In this document: one piece after another, positions 9,469 to 17,776 of the stretch
How the letters are laid out: each line of letters starts with the position of its first letter
How positions within the stretch are numbered: the first letter of the stretch is position 1
Origin: JBOHER01 sp050701115
GTDB lineage: Bacteria > Actinomycetota > Actinomycetes > Mycobacteriales > Pseudonocardiaceae
Direction: 5' to 3'
Assembly (NCBI GenBank): GCA_050701115.1
Contig: JBOHER010000292.1
Location: 1-36,948, forward strand
DNA length: 36,948 nt
The notes under the pieces: generated by a model
Told to the model about the DNA's origin: nothing
What the model saw: the letters and a program-made list of their open reading frames with translations, nothing else
The model's database searches: none
Program-made: the position numbers and the translations under genes

Positions 9469-10386
9469 ATGGAGCTCTCGCTGCACCGGCTCAGGATGCT
9501 GCGGGAGCTGCATCGCAAGGGCACGGTCACCGCCGCCGCCGCCGCGCTGCACTACACGGCCTCCGCGGTCTCCCAGCAGCTTGCGCAACTGGAGCGCGAC
9601 GTCGGTGCCCGGTTGTTCGAGCGACTGGGCAGGCGCGTGCAGCTCACCGAACTGGGCCTGCTGCTCGCCCACCACGCCGAAGACATCCTCGCGTCGGTGG
9701 AGCGGGCGAGCATGGCGCTCGAGGAGGCGCAGGAGGCCGCCACCGTCAAGCTCACCGCCGGGGTGTTCGCGACGGTCGCAGCCGGCCTGCTGCCGAGGGC
9801 ACTGTCCACCCTGGCAGGCAGGCACCCCGGCATCCAGGTCAGGACCCGCCAGCTACCGCCGGAGGACTGCGCGTCCGCGGTCCGCGACGGTGACCTCGAC
9901 CTCGCGTTCGTCATCGACTACACCGACGCGCCGATGACCTGGGACGTCAGCCTGCTCGGCGCACGGATCGCGATCGAGCGGCTGCACGTCGCCGCATCGG
10001 CCGGTGCGCTGGGCGCAGGCCCGGTCGCGTTGTCCGACCTCGCCCAGCACCCCTGGATCCTGTCCAGCCCCAAGAGTCATTTCGGCACCGCGGTGCGGGC
10101 CGCGTGTCTACGCAACGGCTTCGAACTGAAGATCACCCATGAGGTCGAGGAACAGTCCACCGCGATGTCCATGGTCGCGGGGGGTCTCGGAATCACCCTC
10201 GTCTCGGACCTCGGCCTGAGCATGCGGCCACCCGGAATGGACGCACTCGCGCTGACCACGCCGATCACGCGCACCGTGTCGATCGTGTACCGGAGCACCG
10301 CGCTGCGCAGGCCCGCGCTGAACATGGTGGTCGACGTCGTCCGATCGGCCGCTGCCGAGCTGGGCTTGTCCGCGGCAGGCAGTTGA
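9469..10386 (+). CDS. LysR-family transcriptional regulator
   Basis: A 305-residue LysR-type regulator. The N-terminal winged helix-turn-helix occupies about residues 1-60 (LRMLRELHRKGTVTAAAAAL, then SAVSQQLAQLERDVGARLFE). A linker helix and a LysR substrate-binding domain (about 88-295) follow. ATG 9469 starts the usual MELSLHRLRMLREL form, with only a weak ribosome site. It is divergent from the amino acid dehydrogenase and lies 108 bases ahead of egtA on the same strand. By the usual LysR logic it more likely regulates the divergent dehydrogenase than the ergothioneine operon. The effector is unknown. Confidence 0.9.
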   Translation: MELSLHRLRMLRELHRKGTVTAAAAALHYTASAVSQQLAQLERDVGARLFERLGRRVQLTELGLLLAHHAEDILASVERASMALEEAQEAATVKLTAGVFATVAAGLLPRALSTLAGRHPGIQVRTRQLPPEDCASAVRDGDLDLAFVIDYTDAPMTWDVSLLGARIAIERLHVAASAGALGAGPVALSDLAQHPWILSSPKSHFGTAVRAACLRNGFELKITHEVEEQSTAMSMVAGGLGITLVSDLGLSMRPPGMDALALTTPITRTVSIVYRSTALRRPALNMVVDVVRSAAAELGLSAAGS

Positions 10387-10494
10387 CCCGGCGCAGCCCG
10401 CTGCGCGCGGTCAGTGCGACGCGCCGCCAATTTGGGTAGCGTCGGTGCCCAGGTGCACTCCGCGGACTGGACTCAACGATGACGAGGTAGTGCG

Positions 10495-11778
10495 ATGACA
10501 GCCGTAGGTGATGTTGTCCCACCCACCGGCGACGCGACGCGCGCGTCGGATGCCCCTCGGCCGTGCGATCTCGCGGCGGAGGTGATCTCCGACCGCGCGG
10601 AGGGCGAGGCCTATGTCGCTTCGGTGTGCTTCAAGCACGGTCCACCGAGGCGGGTCGGGGTCGAACTCGAATACACCGTGCACTACCGCGAAGACCCCTG
10701 GCGACACCTTGATCCCGACGACCTCGCAGCCGCGCTCGGTCCGCACACACCCCGCAGCTTGCGACCGGACAGCCCCGCCCTGCGGCTTCCCAGCGGCTCT
10801 CCGCTCACCCTCGAACCCGGCGGCCAGGTCGAAATCTCGACACTCCCGCAGGATGGCCTGCGCGAGCTGGTCGCGGCCGCGACCGCGGACCTCCACTACG
10901 TCACCGAACTGCTCAGCCACCGAGGTTTGATCCTCGGATGCGGTGGCACCGACATCTTTCGCGATCCGGTCCGGATTCTGCCCACCGATCGGTACTCGGC
11001 GATGGAACGCCGGTTCAACCGGATGGGTCCGGACGGGCTGACCATGATGTGCGCCACCGCAGGACTCCAGGTGTGTCTCGACACCGGGGAGCGTGACCAG
11101 CTCCCGGCTCGGTGGGCCGCCCTGCACGCGGTGGGTCCGGTCCTTGTCGCGCTGTTCGCCACGTCGTCCCGCCTGGCCGGGGTGGACACCGGGCTGGCCT
11201 CCGCGCGGTGGCGGGCTGTCATGCGGACCGAACCGGCCCGCACCGCCCCCACCGCTGCCGCGCCGGATCCAGTCGCGGCCTGGGCCGCCAGGGTGATGGA
11301 TACCCCGCTGCTTGTCGTGCGCAATGCCCGGGGAAGTTGGGACGCGCCACCGAAGCTGTCGTTCGGGGAGTGGATCGAGGGCAGCGGGGACGGCGCGACC
11401 TTGCGTCGTCCGACGTTCGGGGATCTGGACTACCACCTGACGACGTTCTTCACGCCGGTCCGGCCGAGGGGCTATCTGGAGGTGCGCTACCTGGACGCCC
11501 AAGCAGGCGATGACTGGATCAGTCCGGTCGCGTTGCTGCTCGGACTGCTCTCCGACGAACGCACCGCGGGCGACGCGTTCGGCATCTGTGCGCCGATCGC
11601 CACCGAATGGCACACCGCGGTCCACCGTGGGCTCGCCGACGATCGCCTCGCGCACGCGGCGGCAGCCCTGGTGAAGCTTGGCTGTTCCGCCTTGCCCGCC
11701 CTCGACCTGGACGAGGCCACCACAGCACGCGTGGCCGAATCCCTGCATCGCCGCATCCATCGCAAGGAGGTTGCCTGA
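10495..11778 (+). CDS. egtA: EgtA, glutamate-cysteine ligase of ergothioneine synthesis
   Basis: A 427-residue member of the glutamate-cysteine ligase family 2. It makes gamma-glutamylcysteine, the sulfur donor used by EgtB. Visible family features are VGVELEYTV (ATP/Mg2+ site acidic residues) at about residue 54, LTLEPGGQVEIST at about 103, and RGYLEVRYLDAQ near residue 329. ATG 10495 is preceded by GAGG seven bases upstream. The stop overlaps the next start (TGATG at 11776-11780), so egtA and egtB are coupled. It is the first gene of egtABCD. As this genome also has mshC, the enzyme is unlikely to serve glutathione synthesis. Confidence 0.92.
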   Translation: MTAVGDVVPPTGDATRASDAPRPCDLAAEVISDRAEGEAYVASVCFKHGPPRRVGVELEYTVHYREDPWRHLDPDDLAAALGPHTPRSLRPDSPALRLPSGSPLTLEPGGQVEISTLPQDGLRELVAAATADLHYVTELLSHRGLILGCGGTDIFRDPVRILPTDRYSAMERRFNRMGPDGLTMMCATAGLQVCLDTGERDQLPARWAALHAVGPVLVALFATSSRLAGVDTGLASARWRAVMRTEPARTAPTAAAPDPVAAWAARVMDTPLLVVRNARGSWDAPPKLSFGEWIEGSGDGATLRRPTFGDLDYHLTTFFTPVRPRGYLEVRYLDAQAGDDWISPVALLLGLLSDERTAGDAFGICAPIATEWHTAVHRGLADDRLAHAAAALVKLGCSALPALDLDEATTARVAESLHRRIHRKEVA

Positions 11779-13115
11779 TGACCGGACATCCGACGGGTGA
11801 GCTGTCCGTGGGGTCCCTGCGCACCCGGCTCGCCGAGTCGCTGACCGCCGCCAGGGAGCGCAGCACTCTGCTGACCGACGCGGTGGACGACGACGATCTT
11901 GTCCGGCAGCACTCCACGCTGATGTCGCCGCTGGTGTGGGACCTCGCGCATATCGGCAACCAGGAGGAACTCTGGCTGGTGCGCGACGTGGGTGGCCGTG
12001 AGCCGGTGCGGTGCGATATCGACGAGCTCTACGACGCGTTTCGGCATACCCGCGCCAGCAGGCCCGCTTTGCCGCTATTGGGGCCTGCGGAAGCCCGCGG
12101 CTACGTCAGCCAGGTGCGGGAGAAGACGCTGGACGTGCTGGACAAGATTCCGCTCGACGGGCGCGAGCTGGTCGAGGCGGGGTTCACCTTCGGCATGATC
12201 GTGCAGCACGAGCAGCAGCACGACGAAACCATGCTGGCCACCCACCAGCTGCGGGACGGCGAGCCGGTGCTGGCGGCTCCGGCCCCGCCGCGGCGCAAGC
12301 TCGGATCGTTGCCGCCCGAGGTGCTCATACCGGCGGGCGAGTTCACCATGGGGACCTCGGTCGAGCCGTGGGCGCTGGACAACGAGCGGCCCGCTCATCA
12401 GCTGCACGTGGACGCCTTCTTCTCAGACACCACCCCGGTCACCTGTGGCGCCTACCTCGAGTTCCTCGATGACGGTGGCTACCAGCAGAAGCGGTGGTGG
12501 AGCGCGGACGGTTGGGCGTACCGCACCACGCAGGACATCACCGCCCCACGATACTGGCAGCGTGCCTGCGGACAGTGGTGGCGCAGGCGGTTCGGCGTCC
12601 TCGAACGGGTGCCTGCCGACGAGCCGGTCGTGCATGTGTCGTTCCATGAGGCGCAGGCCTACGCCAACTGGGCAGGTAAGCGGCTGCCGACCGAACCCGA
12701 ATGGGAGAAGGCGGCCCGCTGGGATCCGGTCAGCGGCCGCTCCCGGCGCTATCCGTGGGGGGACGACGATCCCCGGCCGGACCACGCGAACCTGGGCCAA
12801 CGTCACTTGCGACCGGCCGAGGTGGGTGCGTATCCGGAGGGTGCTTCGGCGCTGGGCGTGCATCAGCTGATCGGCGACGTGTGGGAGTGGACGAGCACCG
12901 ATTTCACCGGCTACCCGGGTTTCCGGGCCTTCCCGTATCGCGAGTACTCGGAGGTGTTCTTTGGCAGCCAGCACAAGGTGCTGCGCGGTGGATCGTTCGG
13001 CACCGATGCCGCCGCGTGCCGGGGGACCTTCCGAAACTGGGACTACCCGATCCGCCGGCAGATCTTCGCCGGTTTCCGGTGCGCCCGAGATCCCCGCCCC
13101 GGTGAGGCGAGCTGA
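11778..13115 (+). CDS. egtB: EgtB, hercynine oxygenase (sulfoxide synthase)
   Basis: A 445-residue non-haem iron enzyme that joins gamma-glutamylcysteine to hercynine with O2, giving the gamma-glutamyl hercynylcysteine sulfoxide. The N-terminal DinB-like domain supplies the three iron ligands: His58 in DLAHIGNQEE, and His144 and His148 in HEQQHDETM. The C-terminal formylglycine-generating-enzyme-like domain shows LPTEPEWEKAAR, YPWG, GDVWEWTS and VLRGGSF. The ATG at 11778 overlaps the egtA stop by one base; the frame is open further upstream, but that part is inside egtA and has no family match. egtC follows three bases after the stop. Confidence 0.95.
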   Translation: MTGHPTGELSVGSLRTRLAESLTAARERSTLLTDAVDDDDLVRQHSTLMSPLVWDLAHIGNQEELWLVRDVGGREPVRCDIDELYDAFRHTRASRPALPLLGPAEARGYVSQVREKTLDVLDKIPLDGRELVEAGFTFGMIVQHEQQHDETMLATHQLRDGEPVLAAPAPPRRKLGSLPPEVLIPAGEFTMGTSVEPWALDNERPAHQLHVDAFFSDTTPVTCGAYLEFLDDGGYQQKRWWSADGWAYRTTQDITAPRYWQRACGQWWRRRFGVLERVPADEPVVHVSFHEAQAYANWAGKRLPTEPEWEKAARWDPVSGRSRRYPWGDDDPRPDHANLGQRHLRPAEVGAYPEGASALGVHQLIGDVWEWTSTDFTGYPGFRAFPYREYSEVFFGSQHKVLRGGSFGTDAAACRGTFRNWDYPIRRQIFAGFRCARDPRPGEAS

Positions 13116-13118
13116 GCT

Positions 13119-13874
13119 GTGTGCCGCCACCTGGCGTATCTGGGGCCACCGGCAACGCTGGCCGAGCTGCTGCTGGAGCCGCCGCATTCCCTCGCCCGGC
13201 AGAGCTGGGCGCCCGCGGACATGCGTGGGGGAGGGACGGTGAACGCGGATGGTTTCGGCGTCGGCTGGTACTCGGCAGGTGCTGCCGCGCCGGTCAGGTA
13301 CCGGCGCGCGGTACCGTTCTGGGCTGACCCCGGGTTCGCCGATCTTGCGCGTACGGTGCGTTCCGGCGCGGTGCTCGGCGCGGTGCGCTCCGCGACGGTG
13401 GGTATGCCACTCACCGAAGGGGCCTGCGCGCCGTTCGGTTCGGACGGCTGGTTGTTCAGTCATAACGGGCTGATCAAGGGCTGGCCGGACTCGATGCGGG
13501 CGTTGGCGGGCGGGCTGCCGGTCACCGATCTGCTCACCCTGGACGCGTCGATGGACAGCGCACTGCTGTGGGCGCTGGTGCGCGACCGGCTCAGCGCCGG
13601 GCAGGACATGGCCAAGGCAGCAGGTGAGGTGGTGACCGAGGTTGCTCGCACCGCGCCAGGGTCGCGGCTCAACGTGCTGCTGACTGACGGTCAGGCGATC
13701 GTCGCGACCACCTGGACCCACTCCCTGTCAGTTCTGCACGGTGACGGCGCGGTCGTGGTCGCCTCCGAACCGCACGACGACGATGCCCGGTGGACCTCGG
13801 TGCCAGACGGGCACCTGCTGACCGCCACCGTGGACTCAGTCCAATTGCACAACCTGGAGATAGGGGAGCGATGA
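13119..13874 (+). CDS. egtC: EgtC, gamma-glutamyl hercynylcysteine sulfoxide amidohydrolase
   Basis: A 251-residue class II glutamine amidotransferase-like hydrolase that removes the glutamate from gamma-glutamyl hercynylcysteine sulfoxide. The N-terminal nucleophile Cys2 is exposed after loss of the initiator: GTG 13119 is followed by CRHLAYLGPP. Other Ntn-hydrolase motifs are NADGFGVGWY, LGAVRSAT and FSHNG. It starts three bases after egtB and its stop overlaps the egtD start (ATGA, 13871-13874), which supports one polycistronic, translationally coupled unit. Confidence 0.94.
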   Translation: MCRHLAYLGPPATLAELLLEPPHSLARQSWAPADMRGGGTVNADGFGVGWYSAGAAAPVRYRRAVPFWADPGFADLARTVRSGAVLGAVRSATVGMPLTEGACAPFGSDGWLFSHNGLIKGWPDSMRALAGGLPVTDLLTLDASMDSALLWALVRDRLSAGQDMAKAAGEVVTEVARTAPGSRLNVLLTDGQAIVATTWTHSLSVLHGDGAVVVASEPHDDDARWTSVPDGHLLTATVDSVQLHNLEIGER

Positions 13875-14839
13875 AGCCGATCGTGGACGTGTATCTCACC
13901 GGCGATTATCTGAGCCAGGGCTTGCGCGACGACGTACGGACGGGATTGACGGCGTCGCCGAAAGCCTTGCCGCCCAAGTGGTTCTACGACGCCACGGGCA
14001 GCGAACTCTTCGAGCGGATCACCCAACTCGAGGAGTACTACCCGACCCGCACCGAGCGGTCGATTCTGGCTGTGCGGGCCGACGACATCGCGCGGTTGAC
14101 CGGTGCGCACACGCTGGTCGAGCTGGGGTCGGGGTCATCGGAGAAGACCCGGCTGCTGCTCGACGCGTTACTCGACGCCGGGTCGTTGCGCGAGTTCGTG
14201 CCGCTGGACGTGTCCGAGTACGCGCTGCGGGAGGCGGTCGCGGTGCTCGCGGCCGACTACCCCGGTCTCCGGCTGCACGGTGTCGTCGGAGACTTCACCG
14301 CGCATCTCGATTTGCTGCCAGGTGACAGCCCGCGGGTTGTCGCGTTTCTCGGCAGCACGATCGGCAACTTCGCCCCAGCTGAGCGAGCCCGTTTTCTGGG
14401 CGAGGTCCGTGGGGTGGTCAACAAGGGCGACTGGCTGCTGCTGGGCGCGGATCTGGTGAAGGACAAGAATGTGCTGGTCCCTGCCTATGACGACGCCGCA
14501 GGGGTCACCGCGGAATTCAATCGGAATGTGCTGCGAGTGCTCAATCGTGAACTCGGCGCCGACTTCGAGGTGGACCAGTTCGAGCACGTCGCACTGTGGG
14601 ACGACGAGCGGGAGTGGATCGAAATGCGGTTACGGGCGGGTAAGGACATGTGGGTCAAACTTCCCGAACTCGACCTGCAGGTGCGGTTCGCCGAGGGGGA
14701 GGAGATGCGGACCGAGATTTCCGCCAAGTTCCGGCCCGAGGGAATCGACCGGGAATTGGCGGTGGCCGGATTCGAGCGTACCCATCGGTGGACCGACGGC
14801 CGGGAGTTATTCAGTGTGAACCTCGCCCGAGCGATCTAG
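13871..14839 (+). CDS. egtD: EgtD, L-histidine N-alpha-methyltransferase
   Basis: A 322-residue SAM-dependent methyltransferase that trimethylates histidine to hercynine, the first dedicated step of ergothioneine synthesis. Starting at ATG 13871, residues known from the M. smegmatis enzyme fall at the same numbers: Tyr56 (LEEYYPTRTE), Asn166 (GSTIGNF), Tyr206 (VPAYDD), Glu282 and Ser284 (RTEISAKF). The SAM loop is ELGSGSSEKTR. The frame is open upstream, but the coupled ATG fits the family length. It is the last gene of the operon: repeats and a strong hairpin follow, and no egtE is present. Confidence 0.96.
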   Translation: MKPIVDVYLTGDYLSQGLRDDVRTGLTASPKALPPKWFYDATGSELFERITQLEEYYPTRTERSILAVRADDIARLTGAHTLVELGSGSSEKTRLLLDALLDAGSLREFVPLDVSEYALREAVAVLAADYPGLRLHGVVGDFTAHLDLLPGDSPRVVAFLGSTIGNFAPAERARFLGEVRGVVNKGDWLLLGADLVKDKNVLVPAYDDAAGVTAEFNRNVLRVLNRELGADFEVDQFEHVALWDDEREWIEMRLRAGKDMWVKLPELDLQVRFAEGEEMRTEISAKFRPEGIDRELAVAGFERTHRWTDGRELFSVNLARAI

Positions 14840-14846
14840 CTCGCAC

Positions 14847-14897
14847 CGAGTTGGCCGGATGCGTCGCCGAGTTGGCGATCCGCGTCGCCGAGTTGGC
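14847..14897 (+). repeat. 21-bp-period repeat, three copies of CGAGTTGGC (locus 1)
   Basis: CGAGTTGGC occurs at 14847, 14868 and 14889, exactly 21 bases apart, in the gap after egtD and before the hairpin. The intervening bases are only partly conserved. The same core with the same 21-base period recurs near 22.7 kb and 27.7 kb, always outside recognised genes. Confidence 0.85.
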
Positions 14898-14904
14898 CAA
14901 TAGG

Positions 14905-14942
14905 CGAGGGCCCCCTGCCATATCGGTGGCAGGGGGCCCTCG
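14905..14942. terminator. Bidirectional hairpin terminator between egtD and the secreted-protein gene
   Basis: A perfect 16-bp stem (14905-14920 with 14927-14942; arm CGAGGGCCCCCTGCCA) and a 6-base loop. It lies between the convergent ends of egtD (14839) and the first LPVTG protein gene (14959), so it can stop transcription from both sides. Confidence 0.85.
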
Positions 14943-14958
14943 TTGGGTGGAGCTTGGA

Positions 14959-15663
14959 TCAGCCGGTCACCGGGAGGCCGGTGGTGATGGGAGCCGGCTT
15001 GGTGGCGGTAGGTCCGTCGCCGTTGTCGCCGTTGTCACCATCGCCGTTGTCTGGGTCTTCGGGCTTCTTGTCGTCGTCAGCAGGACCACCACATGTGGCC
15101 GAGCCGAGCACGATCTCCTGGTCGAGCGTCTCGGAGAAGAGCACGAGACCCTCGACGGTGAAAGTGCCGTCCGGGTTGGTGGTCTGTTTGTTGGCCGTGA
15201 CATTGAGGAGCGGGTCGCCGGGGAAGATCACTTGGTTCGGCTCCGGCTTGGGGATCGGAACCTCTTCATCGTTGATGGTGAGTCCAACGATGGTTACCGA
15301 GCCGGTGTCGCCCTCGCACTCGACCTTGATGACCTCAGCCTCAATGCTGCCCGGCTCACCGGAGAGATCAACGCCAGCCAGTTCAACTGACGCAGTGTCG
15401 TCGCCAGCCAGGAGGGTGATCAGCCTGACCTCGCCGAACTCGCCCAGAGGCACGTTCGCCACTTCGGAGGTCTGGGTGCTGCCGTCGGTCGACTCGACGT
15501 ACGGAGTCGGGTCGATATTGAGCAGTGTTCCCTCCGCCGACACGCCGAAAGCCGACGACGTGCCCGGCTGGGCAACACCAGTGGCCGTACCGAGCACCAG
15601 CGCCGTCACCGCGGTTGCGGCGCCGATCGCGGCCGCGCCCGCTCCTGCGATTGATCTACGCAT
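14959..15663 (-). CDS. Secreted protein with C-terminal LPVTG, module copy 1
   Basis: A 234-residue exported protein of unknown function. A Sec signal peptide is clear (MRRSIAGAGAAAIGAATAV..., cleavage probably after TGVA near residue 31). The mature part is acidic and beta-rich in appearance, with two cysteines (KVECEG and SATCGG), then an Asp/Gly/Asn-rich linker and the tail TATKPAPITTGLPVTG. The last five residues are a sortase-type LPxTG motif, but no hydrophobic helix or basic tail follows: TGA comes directly after it. ATG 15663 has AGAAGGAG eight bases upstream. It starts 17 bases after an L,D-transpeptidase gene and is probably co-transcribed with it. A paralogue with the same tail is at 16927-17757. 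Confidence 0.8.
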   Translation of the reverse strand: MRRSIAGAGAAAIGAATAVTALVLGTATGVAQPGTSSAFGVSAEGTLLNIDPTPYVESTDGSTQTSEVANVPLGEFGEVRLITLLAGDDTASVELAGVDLSGEPGSIEAEVIKVECEGDTGSVTIVGLTINDEEVPIPKPEPNQVIFPGDPLLNVTANKQTTNPDGTFTVEGLVLFSETLDQEIVLGSATCGGPADDDKKPEDPDNGDGDNGDNGDGPTATKPAPITTGLPVTG

Positions 15664-15680
15664 AGATTGAACTCCTTCTG

Positions 15681-16514
15681 TCATTCCTGATCCACGAGGA
15701 CCAGCGTCCCCAGTGGCACCTCGGTGAGGCGGTTGAGTGCGTCCTTCGGGACCCGGATGCAACCGTGGCTGGTTGCGGTACCTAGGACATCGGTGGTCGG
15801 CCACGTGTGAATGGCGACCGTTCCCGGCCCGCCGCCGAAGCTGTCCAGCGTGTCGCTGTGGGCTCCGAGGGGAAGGATGACCGGGGAAAACTCTTGATCG
15901 GGGTCAACGATCGACCCGAGGAGAAACGTCCTACCTGTTGGCGTCGGGGTGTCTTCCTTGCCGATGCCGATCGTCCAGGAATCGACTTCCTCGCCTTCGA
16001 AAAGGAGCTCCATCTTCATCGATTCCAAGTGGATCTTGATCAGGTAGGGGGTGACGGCCCTGTCGACCGCGGCAGTGCGCAGCCAGCCGGTGGAGCTGTT
16101 GGGCTTGGACGGCAGCAGAACCTGCACCCAGCCCTCCTGCTTGCCGATCACCGGCAGCCAGGTGTCGCCGAGCTGCTTCGGCCCGATCTTGCCGATCGGC
16201 TTGCCGTTGGGCTCGGCGTGGATCGCCGTCATCTTGCGCGGGTGGACGATCGCACCGCTGGTTTCCTCTTGTGGTGCCGGGTCGGCAGGACCCTCGATCG
16301 TGGTGTGGGTGCTGGACTCGGTCAGGCTGGCCAGGTCGATCTGACCTGGTGCGGCCTGGGGCTGGCCCGAAGTGCTGGAACTGCCCAGCCACATCACCGT
16401 GGTGAGGATCAGCGCTACGGCGAGGACGCCCGCGATCGCGGATATCACCAAGAATCGCAATGAACGCGGGCGCGCGCTATTACCGGAGTCTTGCTGGTCT
16501 TGCGTCGTTGTCAA
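15681..16514 (-). CDS. L,D-transpeptidase (YkuD), module copy 1
   Basis: A 277-residue membrane-anchored L,D-transpeptidase. Layout: short cytoplasmic N-terminus, one membrane helix (about 20-42), a linker, an SH3-like wall-binding region (about 85-150, WLPVIGKQEGWVQVLLP), and the YkuD catalytic domain with HTWPTTDVLGTATSHGCIRV, where Cys252 is the nucleophile. The enzyme makes 3-3 peptidoglycan cross-links or attaches proteins to meso-diaminopimelate stems. The start chosen is TTG 16514 (MTTTQDQQDSGN) because AGGG lies seven bases upstream and it aligns with the paralogue; the open frame further upstream has no hydrophobic or family signal. It pairs with the LPVTG protein 17 bases downstream. 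Confidence 0.85.
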   Translation of the reverse strand: MTTTQDQQDSGNSARPRSLRFLVISAIAGVLAVALILTTVMWLGSSSTSGQPQAAPGQIDLASLTESSTHTTIEGPADPAPQEETSGAIVHPRKMTAIHAEPNGKPIGKIGPKQLGDTWLPVIGKQEGWVQVLLPSKPNSSTGWLRTAAVDRAVTPYLIKIHLESMKMELLFEGEEVDSWTIGIGKEDTPTPTGRTFLLGSIVDPDQEFSPVILPLGAHSDTLDSFGGGPGTVAIHTWPTTDVLGTATSHGCIRVPKDALNRLTEVPLGTLVLVDQE

Positions 16515-16926
16515 CTGTGAACCCTGATGGTCGGTGGCATCCGGTGGGGAACGGAGCCAGCTATTGGCAAGAACAAAGACGATTGCTGGGTGCACGCTAC
16601 ACGGTCGGTGTGAGCCACCTTGCAGGACACTCCGTGTACGTTCTGCTACCCGGGGGTGACCCAATTTGCTGCGCCTTTACTGGGCTGTTGACCTGCGAAA
16701 ATGCGCGCGCAGCAACGCGTAAGCGGAACGTCGGACGAACAGGAATGCGGCCGAAGCGGCGAGTCGCGCCAGCGTGACAACGATCTGGTAACTCAAGTGG
16801 GTGATGAGGATTCGGCGATTCCATCACCGACTTTGCAATTGCGATGGCGTTGGCGGTGAATCGCACGGGCATGCGCGTTTGCCCCGGCCGAAACTCGCCC
16901 GGGGCAAACGCGGTTAACAATTCACA
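16515..16926. other. Intergenic region between the two Ldt/LPVTG modules
   Basis: These 412 bases lie between the TTG start of Ldt copy 1 and the stop of LPVTG protein copy 2. No credible gene is seen. The left part should hold the promoter of Ldt copy 1, but I cannot pick a convincing -35/-10 pair. The right part holds the hairpin at 16875-16911. Base composition is somewhat less GC-rich than in the genes. Confidence 0.5.
16875..16911 (-). terminator. Hairpin downstream of LPVTG protein copy 2
   Basis: A 13-bp perfect stem (16875-16887 with 16899-16911; arm GCGTTTGCCCCGG) and an 11-base loop, starting 15 bases beyond the stop of the leftward LPVTG protein gene. Its position fits transcription termination of the upstream (copy 2) module. 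Confidence 0.75.
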
Positions 16927-17757
16927 TCACCCAGTCACGGGAAGTCCAGTGGTCACCGGAGCGGGCTTGGTGGCCGTCGGTGCGGGCGGTTTCTCCTCCG
17001 CCGCCTTTCCGCAGGTAGCGGATGCGAGGATGATCTCCTGTTCGCCGTTGCCAAGGTCAATGACAACACCTTGGACGCTGAACGAGCCGTCGTCGTTGGT
17101 GGTCTGCTTATTGAAAGTGATGTTGACCAGAGGGTCCAGCGGGATCTCGGTGTTGGGCGGCGGGTTCGCCGGGATGTCGATCTCTTGCCCGAGCACCTTG
17201 AGGTCGATGACCTGGACGTTGCCGGTGGTCCCTGCACAGAAGACGTTGACCGCGTCGATGGAGATGAACGATTCCGTGGCCGGCGGGTTCAGAACCAGAT
17301 CGCAGAGCTCACGAAGACTCTCCGGGCTCTCTGGGAACCCTGGGATAGGCACATCGGGGGGTGGCACCGGCGACTCTTCTTCCGGAAGTTGCTCGCAGAT
17401 ACCCTCCAGCTCTTTGATCAGCGGATCGAGTTCGTCTGGAAGTTCCGCCCCGGGGAACAGTGCGAGGTTGAGCAGCGCTGCCGATGCCTTGCTGTCGCCT
17501 GCGGTGACGGTGGCGGCCTTCAGGGCGACAAGCGGATTGGGCGGCAGTTCGAGTTGCGTGCTGGTCACCGTACTGCCGTCCGTCGATGACGCGACCGGCG
17601 TCGGTTCGATCACAATCGGTCCGTCGGCCGAGATTCCATAGGCCTCGGACGGGCCGGGCGCCGCGTAGCCGGTCGCCGACCCGATCAGCAATGCGGTCAC
17701 GGCGGTGATGGCACCCAGGGCGGCCGCTCCGGCTCCGGCTATCGCACGTCGTCTCAT
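16927..17757 (-). CDS. Secreted protein with C-terminal LPVTG, module copy 2
   Basis: A 276-residue exported paralogue of the protein at 14959-15663. The signal peptide (MRRRAIAGAGAAALGAITAV..., cleavage near GYA/AP) is nearly the same. The mature domain is longer, with extra proline-rich and cysteine-containing stretches (LEGICEQL, LRELCDL, VNVFCAG, SATCGK). A shared core is recognisable: PLVNITFNKQTTNDDGSF here against PLLNVTANKQTTNPDGTF in copy 1. It ends TATKPAPVTTGLPVTG followed directly by TGA; as in copy 1, no membrane helix follows the LPxTG-like end. ATG 17757 has GAAGGG eight bases upstream and lies 19 bases after its own L,D-transpeptidase gene. Confidence 0.8.
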   Translation of the reverse strand: MRRRAIAGAGAAALGAITAVTALLIGSATGYAAPGPSEAYGISADGPIVIEPTPVASSTDGSTVTSTQLELPPNPLVALKAATVTAGDSKASAALLNLALFPGAELPDELDPLIKELEGICEQLPEEESPVPPPDVPIPGFPESPESLRELCDLVLNPPATESFISIDAVNVFCAGTTGNVQVIDLKVLGQEIDIPANPPPNTEIPLDPLVNITFNKQTTNDDGSFSVQGVVIDLGNGEQEIILASATCGKAAEEKPPAPTATKPAPVTTGLPVTG

Positions 17758-17776
17758 GAGTGGAACCCTTCTGCGT

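Noticed and set aside
14959..17757. Classical sortase-anchored surface proteins
   Set aside because: The LPVTG motif is the very end of both proteins; no membrane helix or basic tail follows, and no sortase gene is in the window.
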